64,000 nucleotides of DNA, from assembly GCA_002633005.1 (NCBI GenBank), contig NMRA01000216.1, positions 49,843 through 113,842 on the forward strand, in the 5' to 3' direction. Of this stretch, positions 28,101 to 43,100 are shown piece by piece. The notes beneath the pieces are model-generated. The model saw only the letters and a program-made list of their open reading frames with translations. It did no database searches and was not told where the DNA came from. How positions within the stretch are numbered: position 1 is the first letter of the stretch; every line of letters starts with the position of its first letter. This DNA is from Phoronis australis (Eukaryota; Phoronida; Phoronidae). Made by a program: the position numbers and the translations under genes.

Positions 28101-31100
28101 GACTTGGGCAATCTTAGCAAATACTGATTATTGAATATGACTTCGCTCAATCGTATCCCGACTGGCGTGGCTACCTGACGGATTGCTTGTGAATAAATAC
28201 CTCTGACAGTTTTGTGTAAGGCCGTTACTGTCCTGCTCTCAAAGATGATGGTGGTGGTTCTGATGTGTCAAGCGATGTTGCTAGCTGTTTTTTTTTATCG
28301 AAAGGGGTCATGCCCAAGATTGGTGGCACAATAACTACTGCTGATTGGTTCCTCAACACTGATTGGTTGCTCAATACTGATTGGTTCATTTAACTAGTGT
28401 GTCTTTTAATGGTATTGCATAACTCAAGTACATCTTCATGTTTAGTTCTTCAATGCAAACACAGGTAAGACCATCTGCATGTAAACACAGACCCAACACA
28501 ATTTTTTTGTGCATGGAAGCGTCTTGTCTTTCTGCTCGAATGATCACACACCCTGTCTGTTCTGAAGGACAATACAAAATAATGTAGGATTTTGATCATT
28601 GAAAACGGGACTTGGTGTCATTCTTTGAATTGTGAATTATGAATAGTATTGGAAGCATGTCTACCTAACACGTCTTCATAAGTATAAGCTTTCCCTATCT
28701 GATCTTTTTCTCTGTGACAGCAGGCATGCTGCAGAAACATGCTAATGCAGGACGGCTTGCTTTGAATGTTCCAATTATTTTCGCATGTGGCATCAACCTA
28801 AAGAACCCCGTTCTTATCCTGGGTCATGTGACATGATATTGATTGATTTTTTGCAAACTCCGACCCACAATCTTATAATTTCACTTAGGTTTGGTTGCCC
28901 GGTTAGACCTGTGGAATCTGTTGTTAATTAAAATCCATTGTTAATTAAAATCTAATTATTTCTCGAGACATTTGTTCCGGTATCAGACTTTTGCATTTAT
29001 GACTGTTCTGTGTGGTTGTATATTCAGTTTGTTCCGTGTTGAAATACCTGTATGTATTTCAGGTTTCATAATGTGATGCCTTCGATTGTCTTCAATATTT
29101 GATTGTGATTTCTAAATGCTTGTGTGTCCCCAGTTTGCCAGATGATGACCGCGACATCTGTGTGTACGACTACTACGTGGACGAGTCCGGAGAATGGGAC
29201 CCCTGGCTGTCCAGGTAGGAAGATCATTTATGTCTACCTTTTAGAATAACATAGTTGATTAGGGAAGTGTTCAGTCACATGTTGAAGAGGGTAATTTAAA
29301 TTGCTGTACTGAAAGGCAGCAGTAGTTTAAGTTGCATTTCATCCTGTTAAGCTGACCAAAATAGAGAAAATCAAATTAGGCCTCATACCCATTCAAAATT
29401 GGTCTGCTGATATTCCTTACTGTGATAGGATTCTATTTCTGTTACCAACAAGAATATGGAAATTGATCAGCAACTTGAGAAAACGCTTCTGAATTGCCTT
29501 TTTAGTTGTAATGTTTTTAAACCCACAAGCACTTAGTTTAGGAATTCAACATTGACAGATATTAAGCAGGTTGAGATGAAGTGCAGCTTTAAGTAATAAA
29601 TACTGTAGTAATTAAATTGAAAATGGAAAGTATGTTACAGATGGAATTAAAATATTATTAAGCGTTTGTTGTTGTTTGGTTTACAGTGCAGGTAAACTAG
29701 TAGTACACGGAAAATTGAAAGTCCACAAGCTAAGAATTGTGGGATTGAAAACTTTGAAATAGGAAGCTGTGGATTGTGGGATAGATTTTAAATTTAGTCA
29801 TCAATTATAAGAATGTTGGGAATTTTCAAATTTAAAAAGTTTTCAGAAAAATTATGATCTTTTAATAAATTTCGAATGAATGTTTTGGTTTGTTCTCTTA
29901 TTGGTAGCCATTACACATCTTGCAATCATTGCCGTTTGCTTAGTTTTTGTGTATTTACTGTCAGTATTGTTCATGACACTGTTACATAATTATACCCATT
30001 GTTTTAGCATGGAGGGGTAAGCAGTCAGCTGTCCTGTACTCCCATTTTATCTATTGCATGCCACTTTACATTCTGTCCCCAGTTGTCTGTTATTCCAGGT
30101 CTTTGAAGTGTCTTTAGACATTTTAGTAGTTAGACTTCAATATCTTATTAGTAATACACACATTATTAGCTATTTAGCTTTGACTGCACCATGCCTCCCT
30201 TTTATTTTTTAAAATCCTGTTTTAAAAATTTTACCAGATACAATAAAATGTTTCCTCTACTGTTTTTTTTCTTTTCCAGGACATTGTTATTTTAATAATT
30301 GTGATTGTCAGCTTTTGTTTGATTTAATTCCAACTTCTTGCGAATTCAAAACAAACATCCCATGTCCCACCTTGTTTAAGTTTCATGTGTGAGTGTTATG
30401 TAGCAGGTACCGCATGAAAGTGTTGTCTGGTTTTACTGTACTGTAAAACGGAAATTGTCCCCTCGCGAATTAAAAAGGTGATGGATTACATTTTCTTTTT
30501 TAACTTTTGGAAGTTTTATATGGGGTAGGAAAGAATGAACACTTTACGTGTCCATTTTGAAGTCAGTTATTTTGAATGCTGCTTTGTGCTTTATATTATG
30601 CATTCTTTGTTTAAAAATCTGATGGTAATCCCATGTGGATTTCGTGTAGTCATGTTATTGAATGGTATCATACCAACTGACCCTAATCTTACTGAAAGAA
30701 CAGATTTGTTGGCCTTTTTCCTAGCAACTTCTCCTGAATTGCTTGATCACCATTAGAAAAATTGGTTGAACTGGTTCACCATTTTGAACAGTAGAGTTAC
30801 TCAAGACATTCAGGTGTTTCATTTGTTGCTACCATCATTGCAGAATCTTACCAGTTTTTGACGAAAGTTATCATAATTGCCCTTTTTCATTTTTAAAGGC
30901 TCACAACTTTATCATATTATCTTATGGTACGAACTTTAAAATGGTAAATTAAATTAACATTTTGTCAACTCACTCAAACAGCTATGACAGTTGTCCTGTA
31001 CGTCTATTTCCAGAGTGCCAGAAGCAGTCTACACTGACAATCAAGACATACTGGGAGAGGTGTTTGTAGATACAGTTGACACCGTAAGGGCAACAATATT

Positions 31101-34100
31101 CTTCATCAAAGTAGTCTTTGTAGAAAAGTGGGATTTCATTTTAACACAATTGTCCTCAAAAATGCTCTTGATCATTTTTTGTATTGAGGTGTGCAGATGT
31201 CAAAAACGGCATTGATTTTTACAAAAATTTGAATATTTTAAACAAGATAGTCCTTTGAAAATCTAAAAATGACAATTGTATATTTTTTGTGCTATTTTTT
31301 ATATTGCATTTATTGTCACAGTGATGTTTCCCCTTTATTGAATTTCTGAAAACAGAAATTATTTAATTTTACAATCATGTTGGAAATTATATTTAAAAAA
31401 ATAATAACAGATTATTATAATTTAAAATAATATTAAAATGACATAGCCAAAAATTGAATTTTGGGCCTGAAAAACGAGGCCCCTATATCGAAAATCAGTG
31501 ACAGAGTGCCTATGGTTCCTTTTTAGTTTTTGAATGGCTTGCCTAGCAAATACTGATTGCCTCGTCATGCTTCTCTGGTTCAAAATGTTTGTAAAAACAT
31601 AGAAAATAACAGCCATTGACACCTTGATGTCATTATGATTGTAAGTAAGACTTAGACATCACCCAGGCCTAACACGTCATTGATGTTGTCAGGTTCGTAC
31701 CCGTATACTGATGGAGTTTGCTGCTGCCTCAGGACAAAATGTTCTGTTAGTGGGACCCCAGGGCTCTGGCAAGACCTCAATGATTAATTACTTCGTCGAT
31801 TCTCAAGGTAATTAAATATTTTAGTGTTATTGGTATCTATTGCTGTGAATAGTATTGTGTGTTGTTGAGAATACAAAATGTCAGCTAGTGTTGTTATATA
31901 CCGGATGGGTGTAAGTTGTTCAAAGTCTTAGAACAGTTTATTAAAACACCACCTGAGATGATGGCATTGTGCCTCGATCAATTAGAGTCAGTGTATTGCA
32001 CAGTATTTTGCTTTAAAAAATTTGGTTTAATGTTAGCATTTTTCAAAATTTTGTACTAGGCCTTGATCCTGACGACTTCCCTCATTAAAATTTAATTTTT
32101 TATGTTGTTGAAGTCTCACCAAATACTTTGTTGTTCCAGATCCCCAGCAGATAGTAACCAAACGACTGGTGTTTTCTGCTGCCTCCAAAGCTCAACAACT
32201 ACAGACATTTGTGGAGGCCAACATTTACCACAGACAAGGTAAGCGTGTAATTTGAAATGTCATTGCCCCGTATACCTAAGGGCCTGCAAAGACTGATTGC
32301 TCACACCTTGGCTGTTTGGCTCAAATGAATCCTACCTGAACTGACTGCTCATGCCAGGTGAGAACAACAGAATGAACCAGTGTCGCTCCTTGGCAGGACC
32401 TGTCTTCTCATCTATAGATCATTTGAGGCTGACGTCTTAGCTTGTGGCTATCGTCTTTGTTGGCCCTAACACATTTACTAAGCCACAGCTTATGGGGTGA
32501 GTGCAGCGAGCCATGAATAGCCTAGTGGTTAAGTGGAGAAAGTCCATTCACAGTCAGTCCTTTGGTAGAGCTGGCTATAGCTGTGTGCAGACGCGAACTT
32601 AAACTAGAGCAAATTGCTCCAGGAGCAAGATAATCCGGCACTTGAGTGGCCAACAGAACAAGTTAAAGTTGGCAAATGCAGTTGTGGCATTGTCATTTGA
32701 ACACTCAGCTGATTGGGCGCAAGTTGCCCCATGTGCTTTTGAATGATTGTTTAATCCACAGAATAATGAACATCACTCGCCTTATGTCTGACATTGGCAG
32801 TTTTTCAGACATTTCATTTTTCTCCTCCATTTCAGGTTTTGTGTACGGAGCGAAAGAGAACAAGCGTCTACAGATGTTTATAGATGATCTTAATCTTCCA
32901 ACCAAAGACGAGTATGGTGTTCAGAAGTGTAATGAGGTAGGAATGTTAGGTTTTGGAATGAGGGATACCTGTGTCTTTTTTTTTTTTTCGGTTAAGTATT
33001 TTTATTTTCTCTAGCATGGGTATTTACAATTTACACGACACAATAAACAATACAGTATACAAGTACATTAGTTGCAACAAATTATCATCAAGTATTACAA
33101 TTTGGTATACAGAACAGAAATACAGATATATAAGAAAAAAAATCAAGCCATTCTCACCCTTAACATACACACGCACCCGCCCCCCCGCAACCTACTCTTA
33201 GTAGGATGTTGTCAGGCAAAAGTTATGGTTAACCAATTTCTCCAGGTTGCATGGTATTCATCTAAATTACCATTATTTAATAAAATCCTTCTTTGAATAT
33301 AAAATTCTCTTTCTAATATCTTAAGGAACTGACAGAAACTGGGGATTATTTTTTTACACCTGGATAGGTAAATAAAATGTTTTAATTGCAAAAGTATCCA
33401 ATTTAAAACTCTATTTTCATTACTTATGGGCATCCCAAAAAACATTGTTTTTTTGTCAATAACCATATTTATACCTTTTACCAACAACACCCAAATGATA
33501 CCTGTGTCTTGATAACGTTGAAAATGGAGTATTTGTTGGTCATAACTATTAGTAAACTAAGCTTGCTCTATTCTTCATCCTCGTACGATTGAATTTTTGT
33601 GTTAAGGATTTTTAACTAAAATTGAAAGCTGTACTTGACATGTAATCTACTTACGTCCGATTTGTTTAGTAATTATTGATTTATTAACTCCTTTTAAACT
33701 AATAACTCGTATTTGCTCACAGTGAGCGTACATTAGATTTCAAAATTTTTGATGAATTTTTGTCAAAATTTTTCAGGCGAAAAATAATGCTCATCATTTA
33801 ATAACAGGCAGATTTTTTGCCTCAAAATTTTGTCAAGAGGAAATTTTGTCAACCTTTTGAAATTTAATTCCCTGTCCCTTGTTATCTTGGATTTATAGTC
33901 TGTCATTTTTGTGACTGTCTTAATTGGTGTTAACTGTACTTGCTATATAGTTTGTGTCAGCCATAGTGTTTGCGTAAGTGAAATCAATGCAGAATCAATA
34001 TTGAGGCCTTTTGCTGGGCCATTTACATCACTTCCTTTTTTGCTCCATGGATATCACAAAAGCTTGCCTCCCCCATTAAACCAAAGTATTCAAATGCTAA

Positions 34101-37100
34101 TATCTGAGCATTGTTTCAGTTGCTGCGTCAGATGGTGGACAGTAAAGTGCTGTGTACTCTGGAGAAGCCATTTGAATGGCGGACCATTGAAGGACTTTCC
34201 ATCTTCTCAGCTATGTCCATGAGTCCTTACCCAAGTATGGTCAACCAGATTCTGGACTCCAGGCTATTGGTATGGGATTCGTATTTTATTGTAATTTGAG
34301 CACTGTCAGTTTTTAGCTTGTTCAGTCTTCAGAGGCAGGTCATTCCGGGCTTGGTCATTCAAAACCCATATGGGGTAATAGAACAATAATCTTCTCGACC
34401 AAGACTATATACCTTCTGTAAAGCTGTGTTTAATTACAGAGGCCAACTGCGATAGTTGTAACACTAAGATCAAGGTTCACAAAGAACTGCATTCACCGAG
34501 ACCTTGTGTGTCAATTTCAAAAGGCTTATTGTATGGGAGAGATACCCATGTTTTACAACAATCCACAAAATTCTAAGCCACTAGTATGCAGACTGGTGAC
34601 CCTTTCCAAACCCAAACTGGATGGTTAAAGCCACAAATTATCATACATGCTGTCAGTCTATCATGTACTTTAAGCTAGAAGGAATCAAAATTGCAGGAGA
34701 GAAGCTTGCCACTGAAGCATGTAAAAAGCTTTTCTTGGTCTTATGTATGAAACAACATGCAACTTATATCATAAAGATCTTTAAATTGCAAAGACTGACC
34801 TGTTTCTTAAGGAACTGCAGATTTTTAAGACAATATTGTACATGGTGGCTTTAAACACTTTGTCTTGTCTTTAAAAAGACATTAATCTTTTCATAAATGT
34901 CACTTGATTGTATTTTTTTATTTCTTTAAAGATATTTCTCTCTCACTGTTAGACTGTTCATATTTGTCTTATTGTTAGTGTTAGGGTATTTAATGTGATC
35001 TGCAAGTGTAATTGGTAAAATGCAGTGTATCTACCATGTGACAAACGGCATTTGTCCCAGCGAACATGGGTTTTGATTTGGTTTCGTTTTCTTGTATCTA
35101 TTTATTGAGACTCGACTGGAAAGTGAATATGTTGTGAAAATACATAAATTTTACTTAGATTGAGCGTTGGTAGAGCCAATTTCCAGAAGTCTGGTTTCAG
35201 GTGAGGTGTTAAGGACTCTAATCGTTTCCTTTCAGCGCCATTTTGCCGTCTTCTGCCTGCCAGCAGCCAGCGGTGACTCCCTCAAGAGTGTCGTCAATGG
35301 GATCCTGGAGGCCAACATGCTGCAGAACGACCACCCTGGACTGGACATTGACCTGCATCACCAGATCGTGGACGGATCCGTGAGAGTGTTGACTGCCGTC
35401 CAGAAGACACTCAGGCCCAGCCCCATGCCAGGCAGATTTCATTACTTGTTCTCATTGAGAGACATCACAGTGTGCTTCCAGGTATTTGTTACAACTTTTG
35501 ATGTGATTGTCATTAAAAACGGAAAAAAAAATTAAAAAGGAGTTGTTTAGATTTCTCAGGCATGATGGCTGCTATAACTTTTCTGTGTACAATAGAAATC
35601 CCTTTCTTGGTGATAACTTGCCTTTAAGTCTAGGTTTTACTTTTTTTTAACTTTGATGAAAGTAGACAACTTGTATGGCACTCATTGCAAAGTACTTTTA
35701 TTCAACCATTTTCAGACCTTCGCAGCCAGAGTCGATGGCTACTAACTATTATATCTTCACTTTATTAATTGATGACGCATTTCTGTCATTAAAGGGCCTG
35801 AAGCGTCTAGTAGATGAACACCGCGCAGAAGACTTGATGGTCGTGTCTCTGTGGCGCCACGAAATCCAGAGAATTATGCGTGACAGACTGTGCCGTCAGG
35901 CGGACCTGACATGGTTTGACGGCACACTGGTGCACACTATAAGAGAAGTAAGTTACGCCATTCACTGCAGTAATGATCACGGTATCTGTGGGGATCATGC
36001 AATCATGTTGTTAAATGTCACATGAGAGGCTGGTATGCATTCAACAGGGAAAAACAGGCTGTAAGGATTCATTGAAATTAATGAATTACTCTATTTACTT
36101 CTTCCTATATCGGCCATTCCAGCTGTGGCCATTCCGTTCCTCAATTTCCATGCATTATTCTATGGCCTTGTCCACGTACACCATGTTCATTCTATTACCC
36201 TATTTAAAAAGGAGGCGGAGCTTTTCTTGTCAGTTAATGTCATTCAGTTTCAATTGGTACATCCTGTGTGGCCACATAAATTACCCTTCAACAATAGGTA
36301 ACATTCTGTTGCCATATATGGAAATTGGGTGGAGCAATACCTGCCACTCGTTTTGTTTCTTGACACATCTCTGTCTTTTTTAGCTTTGGCCCAGCCTGGA
36401 AGAAGATCTTCACGAGCACTTTGTCACGTTCCCTATTGACACGCGCATGTACAACCGGCCAGTGACGACCAACGCAAAGAAGGAGATCCGCGTCATGCTG
36501 CAGCCAGTCTCCGCCTACAAAGAGTTGCACAACTGTTTGCAGGCTCACCTGACTAGGTACAACGAGGAGTTTGGCAACGTGGAGCTGAAGATCATGTTGT
36601 CTGACAACATTATTGAACATGTTGTACGCATGCATCGGATCCTCAGCTTCCATCATGGGTGAGTAGATTTGGCCTGTATTGAGCAGGATTAGGAAGGATT
36701 GGTTCTGGAATCTGTAGTGTCCACCACCACCAGCTTACATAGCTCCAGATGTACCCATTGACTTCCTCTGTGACAATAATGTCAGATACTAAAAGTAAAA
36801 CATTTTCATTTTTTCGTTCAACAACTGTGATCATTGTATAGGCTGTAAGATTTTTGGATGTGGGTTGTTAACAGAACAGTTTGTTTTTGAAGAATTTATC
36901 TAAGAAATAACTAATCTACTTCTTTGCTTATCAAAATAATTTAGTTCTGTGTTATAATTTGAGGTTATGTTTGTGTCAAAATATGAGGTGCAAAAGAATT
37001 TATTTGATTAAAATATTTACTAAATAAATTTAACGACAGAATGACATATTTATTCAAATGGTTGTCTGAATTCAATATTGATTTTTTTCAATGCATCCTG

Positions 37101-40100
37101 AATGTTTATGCTGTGATATTGTCTGATATTTAACCTTTGCCCTTTGACCTTTTAGTGGCAACATACTTGTGATTGGTGCTGTCGGAGCCCACCTGACGAC
37201 GTTGGCCAAGTTGGCTCTGCATGTGGCTGATTTGCCTATTCACTATGTGGACACGTCGAAACAGAACACATTCTTTGACGGTCTTAGGTCTGCAGTCAGG
37301 CTAAGTGGATCAGAGGGGAAAATATTAACACTTCTCTTCTGTGTAGGTTTTTTTGAAATGTTTATTTTTATAACAATATTTTTGTTGGTCCTGTGTACTT
37401 GAAGTTTTATGATTCGTTTGGTTAAGTGTATACTCTACAGTGTCAGCTTAGTAGACTTTGTTAAAATGTTATCATTGGATATATGAACAAAGTACATCTA
37501 AGACAAGTTTACTGTGCCTAGCTATGTTCTGTCATGAAAAAGACCAAATGCTTTCATTTGGAGCAGTTACTTAAAGCAAAATGCTAAGTTGGCAAGCACT
37601 TGGCACTTCTAGTGAGTCATTCAGCAATTTGCCATCCATCATGATGCAATTGTTATCATGCATAGAAATAAAACCTATTGAGAATTATGAAATGTTCAGT
37701 AGCACAATGCAGAAAATCAGCGAAATTTTTTGAAGATTTGCAAGTTTTAGTACTGGCTGTCTTAAGATTTACATGGATGTTGCTTGAAGGTATGCATGTG
37801 TATGATGTCTGAACATTACCTTCTAGGCTCGTGACCTGCGTGATGACATGTATATGGACGCTATCAACAGCCTGTTGGTATGTGGTGAATACCCTCACCT
37901 CTTCTCCAACGATGAACTCGATGGCCTGTTGCAGGTATGTCAAGCCATTGGGGGAAGTTGATACCTTTTTCATTGATTACGGTAAAATCTCACCAATTTA
38001 GAACACCATAGGTGTCAAATGAAATCAAATTAGTTCTTTTCCTCAGTCTTAAATAGCAGTACATAAATGGTACACTCATTCACAAGATCTATGCTGTAGC
38101 TACCTCAAGGCAATGTTTCCGAAAAGTTGTGGTGATTCAGAATGTTAGAAGCCTCAATGAAAAAGCAAAAAAAATTAAGTGTTGGCAATCATTTTTGTCC
38201 AAATTTAGTGAGATGTTACCGTACTAAATGAATTATTTTCAAATGTCTCAGCACTGAAGTATATCACGTTATCAAAGCTTTCAGTTGGTAAAAAGATGTT
38301 TGAGAAAATTGAGTTCAAGGTAAAAAGTAAGGGATGTGACAGGTGATAACCATGGTGATGACAGCAGAGACAGAAAGTAGACAGCAAATCACATGAAATT
38401 TATTGTTGATTTTTTCTTGTATTATTAAATAATTGTACTTTTAAGTTGAGGAGAAAATTTATCAGTTTGCTGAAATGGTCAGTGTTAGATATCAGCTCTG
38501 TATGTATCCTTGTCTCAAACACAATCATAGTGCCATGATTATCTTGGAATTTCTTGTATAAAGTTCTTAGCTGATTTTTTACATTTTTCTTGAAGATTTT
38601 TCATTGTATCTTTGTATGTAGTAACTTTCATAATTCAATGGAGATTTTATTATCTCCTGAATTGTAAACTGTGAGTGTCTGTAGATTCATCAATCTTGTA
38701 CCACTTTAGTTTGTTACATGCCTGGGTGTTTTCTCTTCTAGCATTTATTTAATACCTAACCCATTGCTCACCAGGGCCAGGTTGCACAAAAGTTATTCCT
38801 TGGATATTCATACATTGTTGAATAAAGCACTTACCAGTGGATAAGTTTTGTGCAACCCACCCTAAAGGAATCCTTTTCTCACCCTTTCCCTAAACCCCCT
38901 GACTTTAAGTACTACCTAGGCCTTCTTAAACCAGGCTCGTTTCTTTTTCGAGGATTTTCTTTACACTTTTTAATTAGAGCCTTAAAAATAAGGTAAATAG
39001 CTTCTTGTGTGCCATTGTGCTCATCCACTGTGCAAAAGCACTGTCAAGGCAGCTACAGCTGTATAACATACTTTTATTGAAATTTAGTGCCCGTGCATGG
39101 TATGATGTTGAGTAATTTTGCAATATCTGACTTTTAACAAAAGTTTTATTTCTTCGTAAGTTGTAGAATCTGTTGTCTTCATTAGTTATAATTAGTTAAT
39201 GACTTTTTGAGTAAATTTCAAACACATTTTCATAATCGAACTTTCCTAGTCATTAGACTAAGTTAAGATCCAAAATGGATTGACTTACCTCATTTTGTAT
39301 AAAACCATTCTAACAGATACAATGATTGTCTTCTCACTACCCAGTGTATGGTGTGCGGTGTGTCTATACAGCCCATTAGTCTATCTCTAGCTCATGACTA
39401 CCCTGTATGGTGTGCAGTGTGTCTATACAACCCATTAGTCTATCTGTAGTTCATCATGCTTTCTAACCCTATCTTCTCTAGGTCCCCAAAGCAGAACTAG
39501 CTGTAAGTCTCTGTGTAGATTGGCCCCTGTAGTGCTACATCTGTGCTGCATTTTGTAGTCATTGTCCAGGGACAGTTTTGTCATAGCGTGGCTCCAATTT
39601 GTATCGAGTAGAATATTGATGCGTATCGATTTTATGTTTTTGGTTTGTGTCATTACGCCATCTGTAAAATGTGTTGCTTCAGTGTCTGTGCCAGTTTTGC
39701 TACTTACAGGTCACATAAGTGGCTTGTAAGTGACTTATCAGCAACTGTGACTGAACTGGGCATGTGAGATCATACAGTCATGTGCCTATTTTTACAAAAA
39801 TGTTATGTATTAGGATTTTTGTTTCTGGGATGATCCATTTTTAATTAAAAATGTAAACTTCCTGCGATGTGTAAATTAATTAGCATCTTGGATTGAAAAC
39901 AAAATTGGTATTGTAACTGTAGTTGCACTGAAATGTTGCTTTTTCAATCAATTTTGAATTAATAAATAATTAAAACATTAAAGTAAAGTAACCTGAAACA
40001 TGTCTTACTTCAATGTGAAAGAAGAGGGCCTAATTATGCCATATTAATTAATAAATTATTTAATTTTAGAAGTCATTAATTATTTCCAGTGTTTCTCAAG

Positions 40101-43100
40101 TTTTTAACTGCCAAAGACCAATTTGCCAATGAGTGCTAATAATCGTTTTGTATATTAGGCATGCAATCACACCACTGGACATGGTCTCAATTAAAGTTTA
40201 TAGTTTCTGACCTAGGCTCTTGATGCTGGCCTATTCCTTGTTCTTGACGGATATTTAGTCTCAGCTTGTCTGCATTTCAGGCTATTGGACCAGCCTTGAA
40301 AAGAGAGCACCCAAATTTGAGCGCAGACCCTATGAAGTTCTTCGTATCCAGAGTGAAGTGTAATCTCCATATTGTTTTGTGTCTACAACCAAACCATCCG
40401 TTGTTGAAGACAATGGCAAGGTATGTGACTTTCGATTAATTCTAAACAAATCACGCTGTTTACAAATAAATTCAATTTTCCAGTGTTAAGCTTACAAAAA
40501 AATCGTTTTTGGCCTTCTGGACCTTCACCAGCAATAGTCTGATATAACGTGCCTGTATTTTGAGAACGAGTTTGATGCCTATTATTCAGTGGAGAAAACT
40601 GGTTCACAAAATTCGGGCACGTTATGTGAGGCCATTACCCCTTTACCACTCAAAAAGCACTATTTGTGAGAGTTGAATGAGAGTGACTGAATATTAATCA
40701 TTCTTAATGCTTGAAAGTGTTGATTGTTTTCTATGACGTTCTTCTCTCACTTTAATTGGGCTTCCATTTATCAAATGTTCTTGGACAAGGTGATAATTCG
40801 GGGTTTTTTGTTCTTTCTGGTCAAGGTCATTTTACAAAATGAACGTTGTAGTACTTTAACTCATGGTGATTTAATTGTTCATAATCTGTTTTAATGGAGG
40901 TTACAGATTATGTGCTAATTTGATTGACAGTTCTGTCATCACTTAAATTTTTAATTTAAATTTATAATTAAAATACTGTGTTCAGACGGTGCATGGTATT
41001 ATTTCCATCCCACAGTCAATACCCTGGTCTGCTCAGTGGCTGTCAACTCAGTTGGATGTGTGACTGGCCACAGGAGAGTCTACTGGGTGAGGCGTCCTAT
41101 TACATCACAAAGTACAACCTGTGTAAGGAGGGAGAGGATATGAGGTGAGCATTGGATGCGTTTATCTTCTTAGAGCAGGATTATTTAGGATTTACTCACT
41201 TCTTTATAGTACGTCAGTAATGTCAGTGAGTAAACTAACAGGGAAAATAAACAATATTGATGTTTTGTTTCTAATTTCAATGTTTTACACCTTCTTAAGT
41301 TAGGGATTGCTAACACTGAAAGGACAAATTGTAGTCAGTGGTGAGTGGCAAGTCAAGCACAGCTTGGTTAATAATGAAGGAAGCAGCTCTCAAACATACA
41401 CCAGGCGTGCGTTCAGTAGACGCTAGGACTTGCGCTAGGACCTAGCTAAAACCTAGTCAAAGTCACGTGCTCTAATTTAAAATGCACGGCAATTGCTCAC
41501 GTAATCTCGCGAATTCTTGCTTTTTAGCGAGGTCCTAGCGTTACTGAATGGGAGGCTGGTCAACCATGGGATCAGTATAGTCAACCACATGTTATCTTTA
41601 CAGTGAAAAGAGAACTGCTTAAGGCCCATGTTTGCATACCATTGCGACCATGTTTAACTGCTGATATTTCCCGTTACTATGAACTTAACGACTACATGTT
41701 CTCTGCCTGTTGTTGTGACCATGATTTAGCTGACTGATCTTCCCTTCCTCCAGCGAAAGCGTGACCACGTGCCTAGCCAACATCCACAGTTTTGCTCTGC
41801 GTGACAGTAAGCAGACCATCTACGCGGGCGTATTGGACCCAGAGGTCCCCATTACACAAGTTTCTGTGCATGAGAAGAAGAAGGAAGTCATCAAGACCAA
41901 AGTGATCAAAGTTCCCAACCTTCCCTACTCCAAGCTCACACTGCTGGAACATGTTAGGTCTGTGAATGTCAGGTGACATCTATCTGTTGTTAAGAGAATA
42001 ATCTGTTACAGTCACCACACTTAAAGTATGTGTGATTGAACAGGATTTATTAATTTTGTTTTCTGTTTTTAGAAATGAGATTTTATTATTTTCAGTATAT
42101 TTTGGCATTGCTTACCAGCATTGTGAATGGAAATGTCGAGAAAAAGCACGCTAGTCAAAGCGGCTCAATGCTGGCCATCTGATTTTCCCTTGTGTCATTA
42201 TTACAGTAACTTGTTCGTTCTATTTATAGGTCTAATACTTTCTTGATCACAGCACATTATTGTCATGTGCAATATTCCCATGTTGTTGCAGACACAGGCA
42301 TGTCCATCCCACAGAGAAGTCTAAGAATGAAGTGTTTGTCGGCCCGTCTACCTACCATCGCTTTATGCACTGCTTCAGGCAGGTTTACAGTGCCAAGGCA
42401 AAGTCTAGGAGAGAAAATGTCACCCAGTTAAAGTAAGACAAGACGTGATATAAGCCTTGTAGACAAAATTAATCAAAGTTATTATGCTGTTTCCCTGTCA
42501 TAATGGCCAATCAGCCTATCGCAAGCTCCGCCCCATTGCGAAATGTCGGCAGACAAACAAATTAAAAGTTTTACCCGGCAACGTGTTGTTTGTCGGGTAA
42601 AATGGCGGCTTGGAAACGAATGGTGTGTTCTGAATGGTCAATTAAGCCGTCGCTCAAAATAATGGCAATAGGTCATTAAAAACTATTGGTAATAACTGTT
42701 AGATTCAAAAAAATCTAATTACAGAATGACTTTAACACCTTGCTGGCTATCCTTGCCTGTTGATTCCCTTTCTTTTTCGGTCATGAGGAAAGACCTCTCG
42801 ATGATGAATTTCACTTTTTACCCATTTGTCTTGAATGGAGATTACAGGTCGCTTCATCCGAATACCTTTGGTTTGTACTGTATGTTCACCCCCTACATCT
42901 TTAAGGGTTGTGGAGATTTCAGTCCCTTGCTGATTCTAGTACGAACTTTGTTCACTGACTGAGTTAATTAGTGTATTCCTTAGACACAAAACACTCACAA
43001 TAAAAGCTTCTGAAGTCATGTGCTTTACTTGTAATGTATGGCATTGTCTCGCCAACATTTGCGTGATCTTGGGCTTATGCCAGTTTCGTGCATCTACAGA

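Noticed and set aside
30008-30016. Possible 9-bp microexon in phase
   Set aside because: Splice signals and phase fit but nine bases are too few to separate from chance.
36288-36656. 122-codon reverse-strand frame
   Set aside because: Antisense shadow of the exon at 36384-36658, which has strong family motifs on the + strand.
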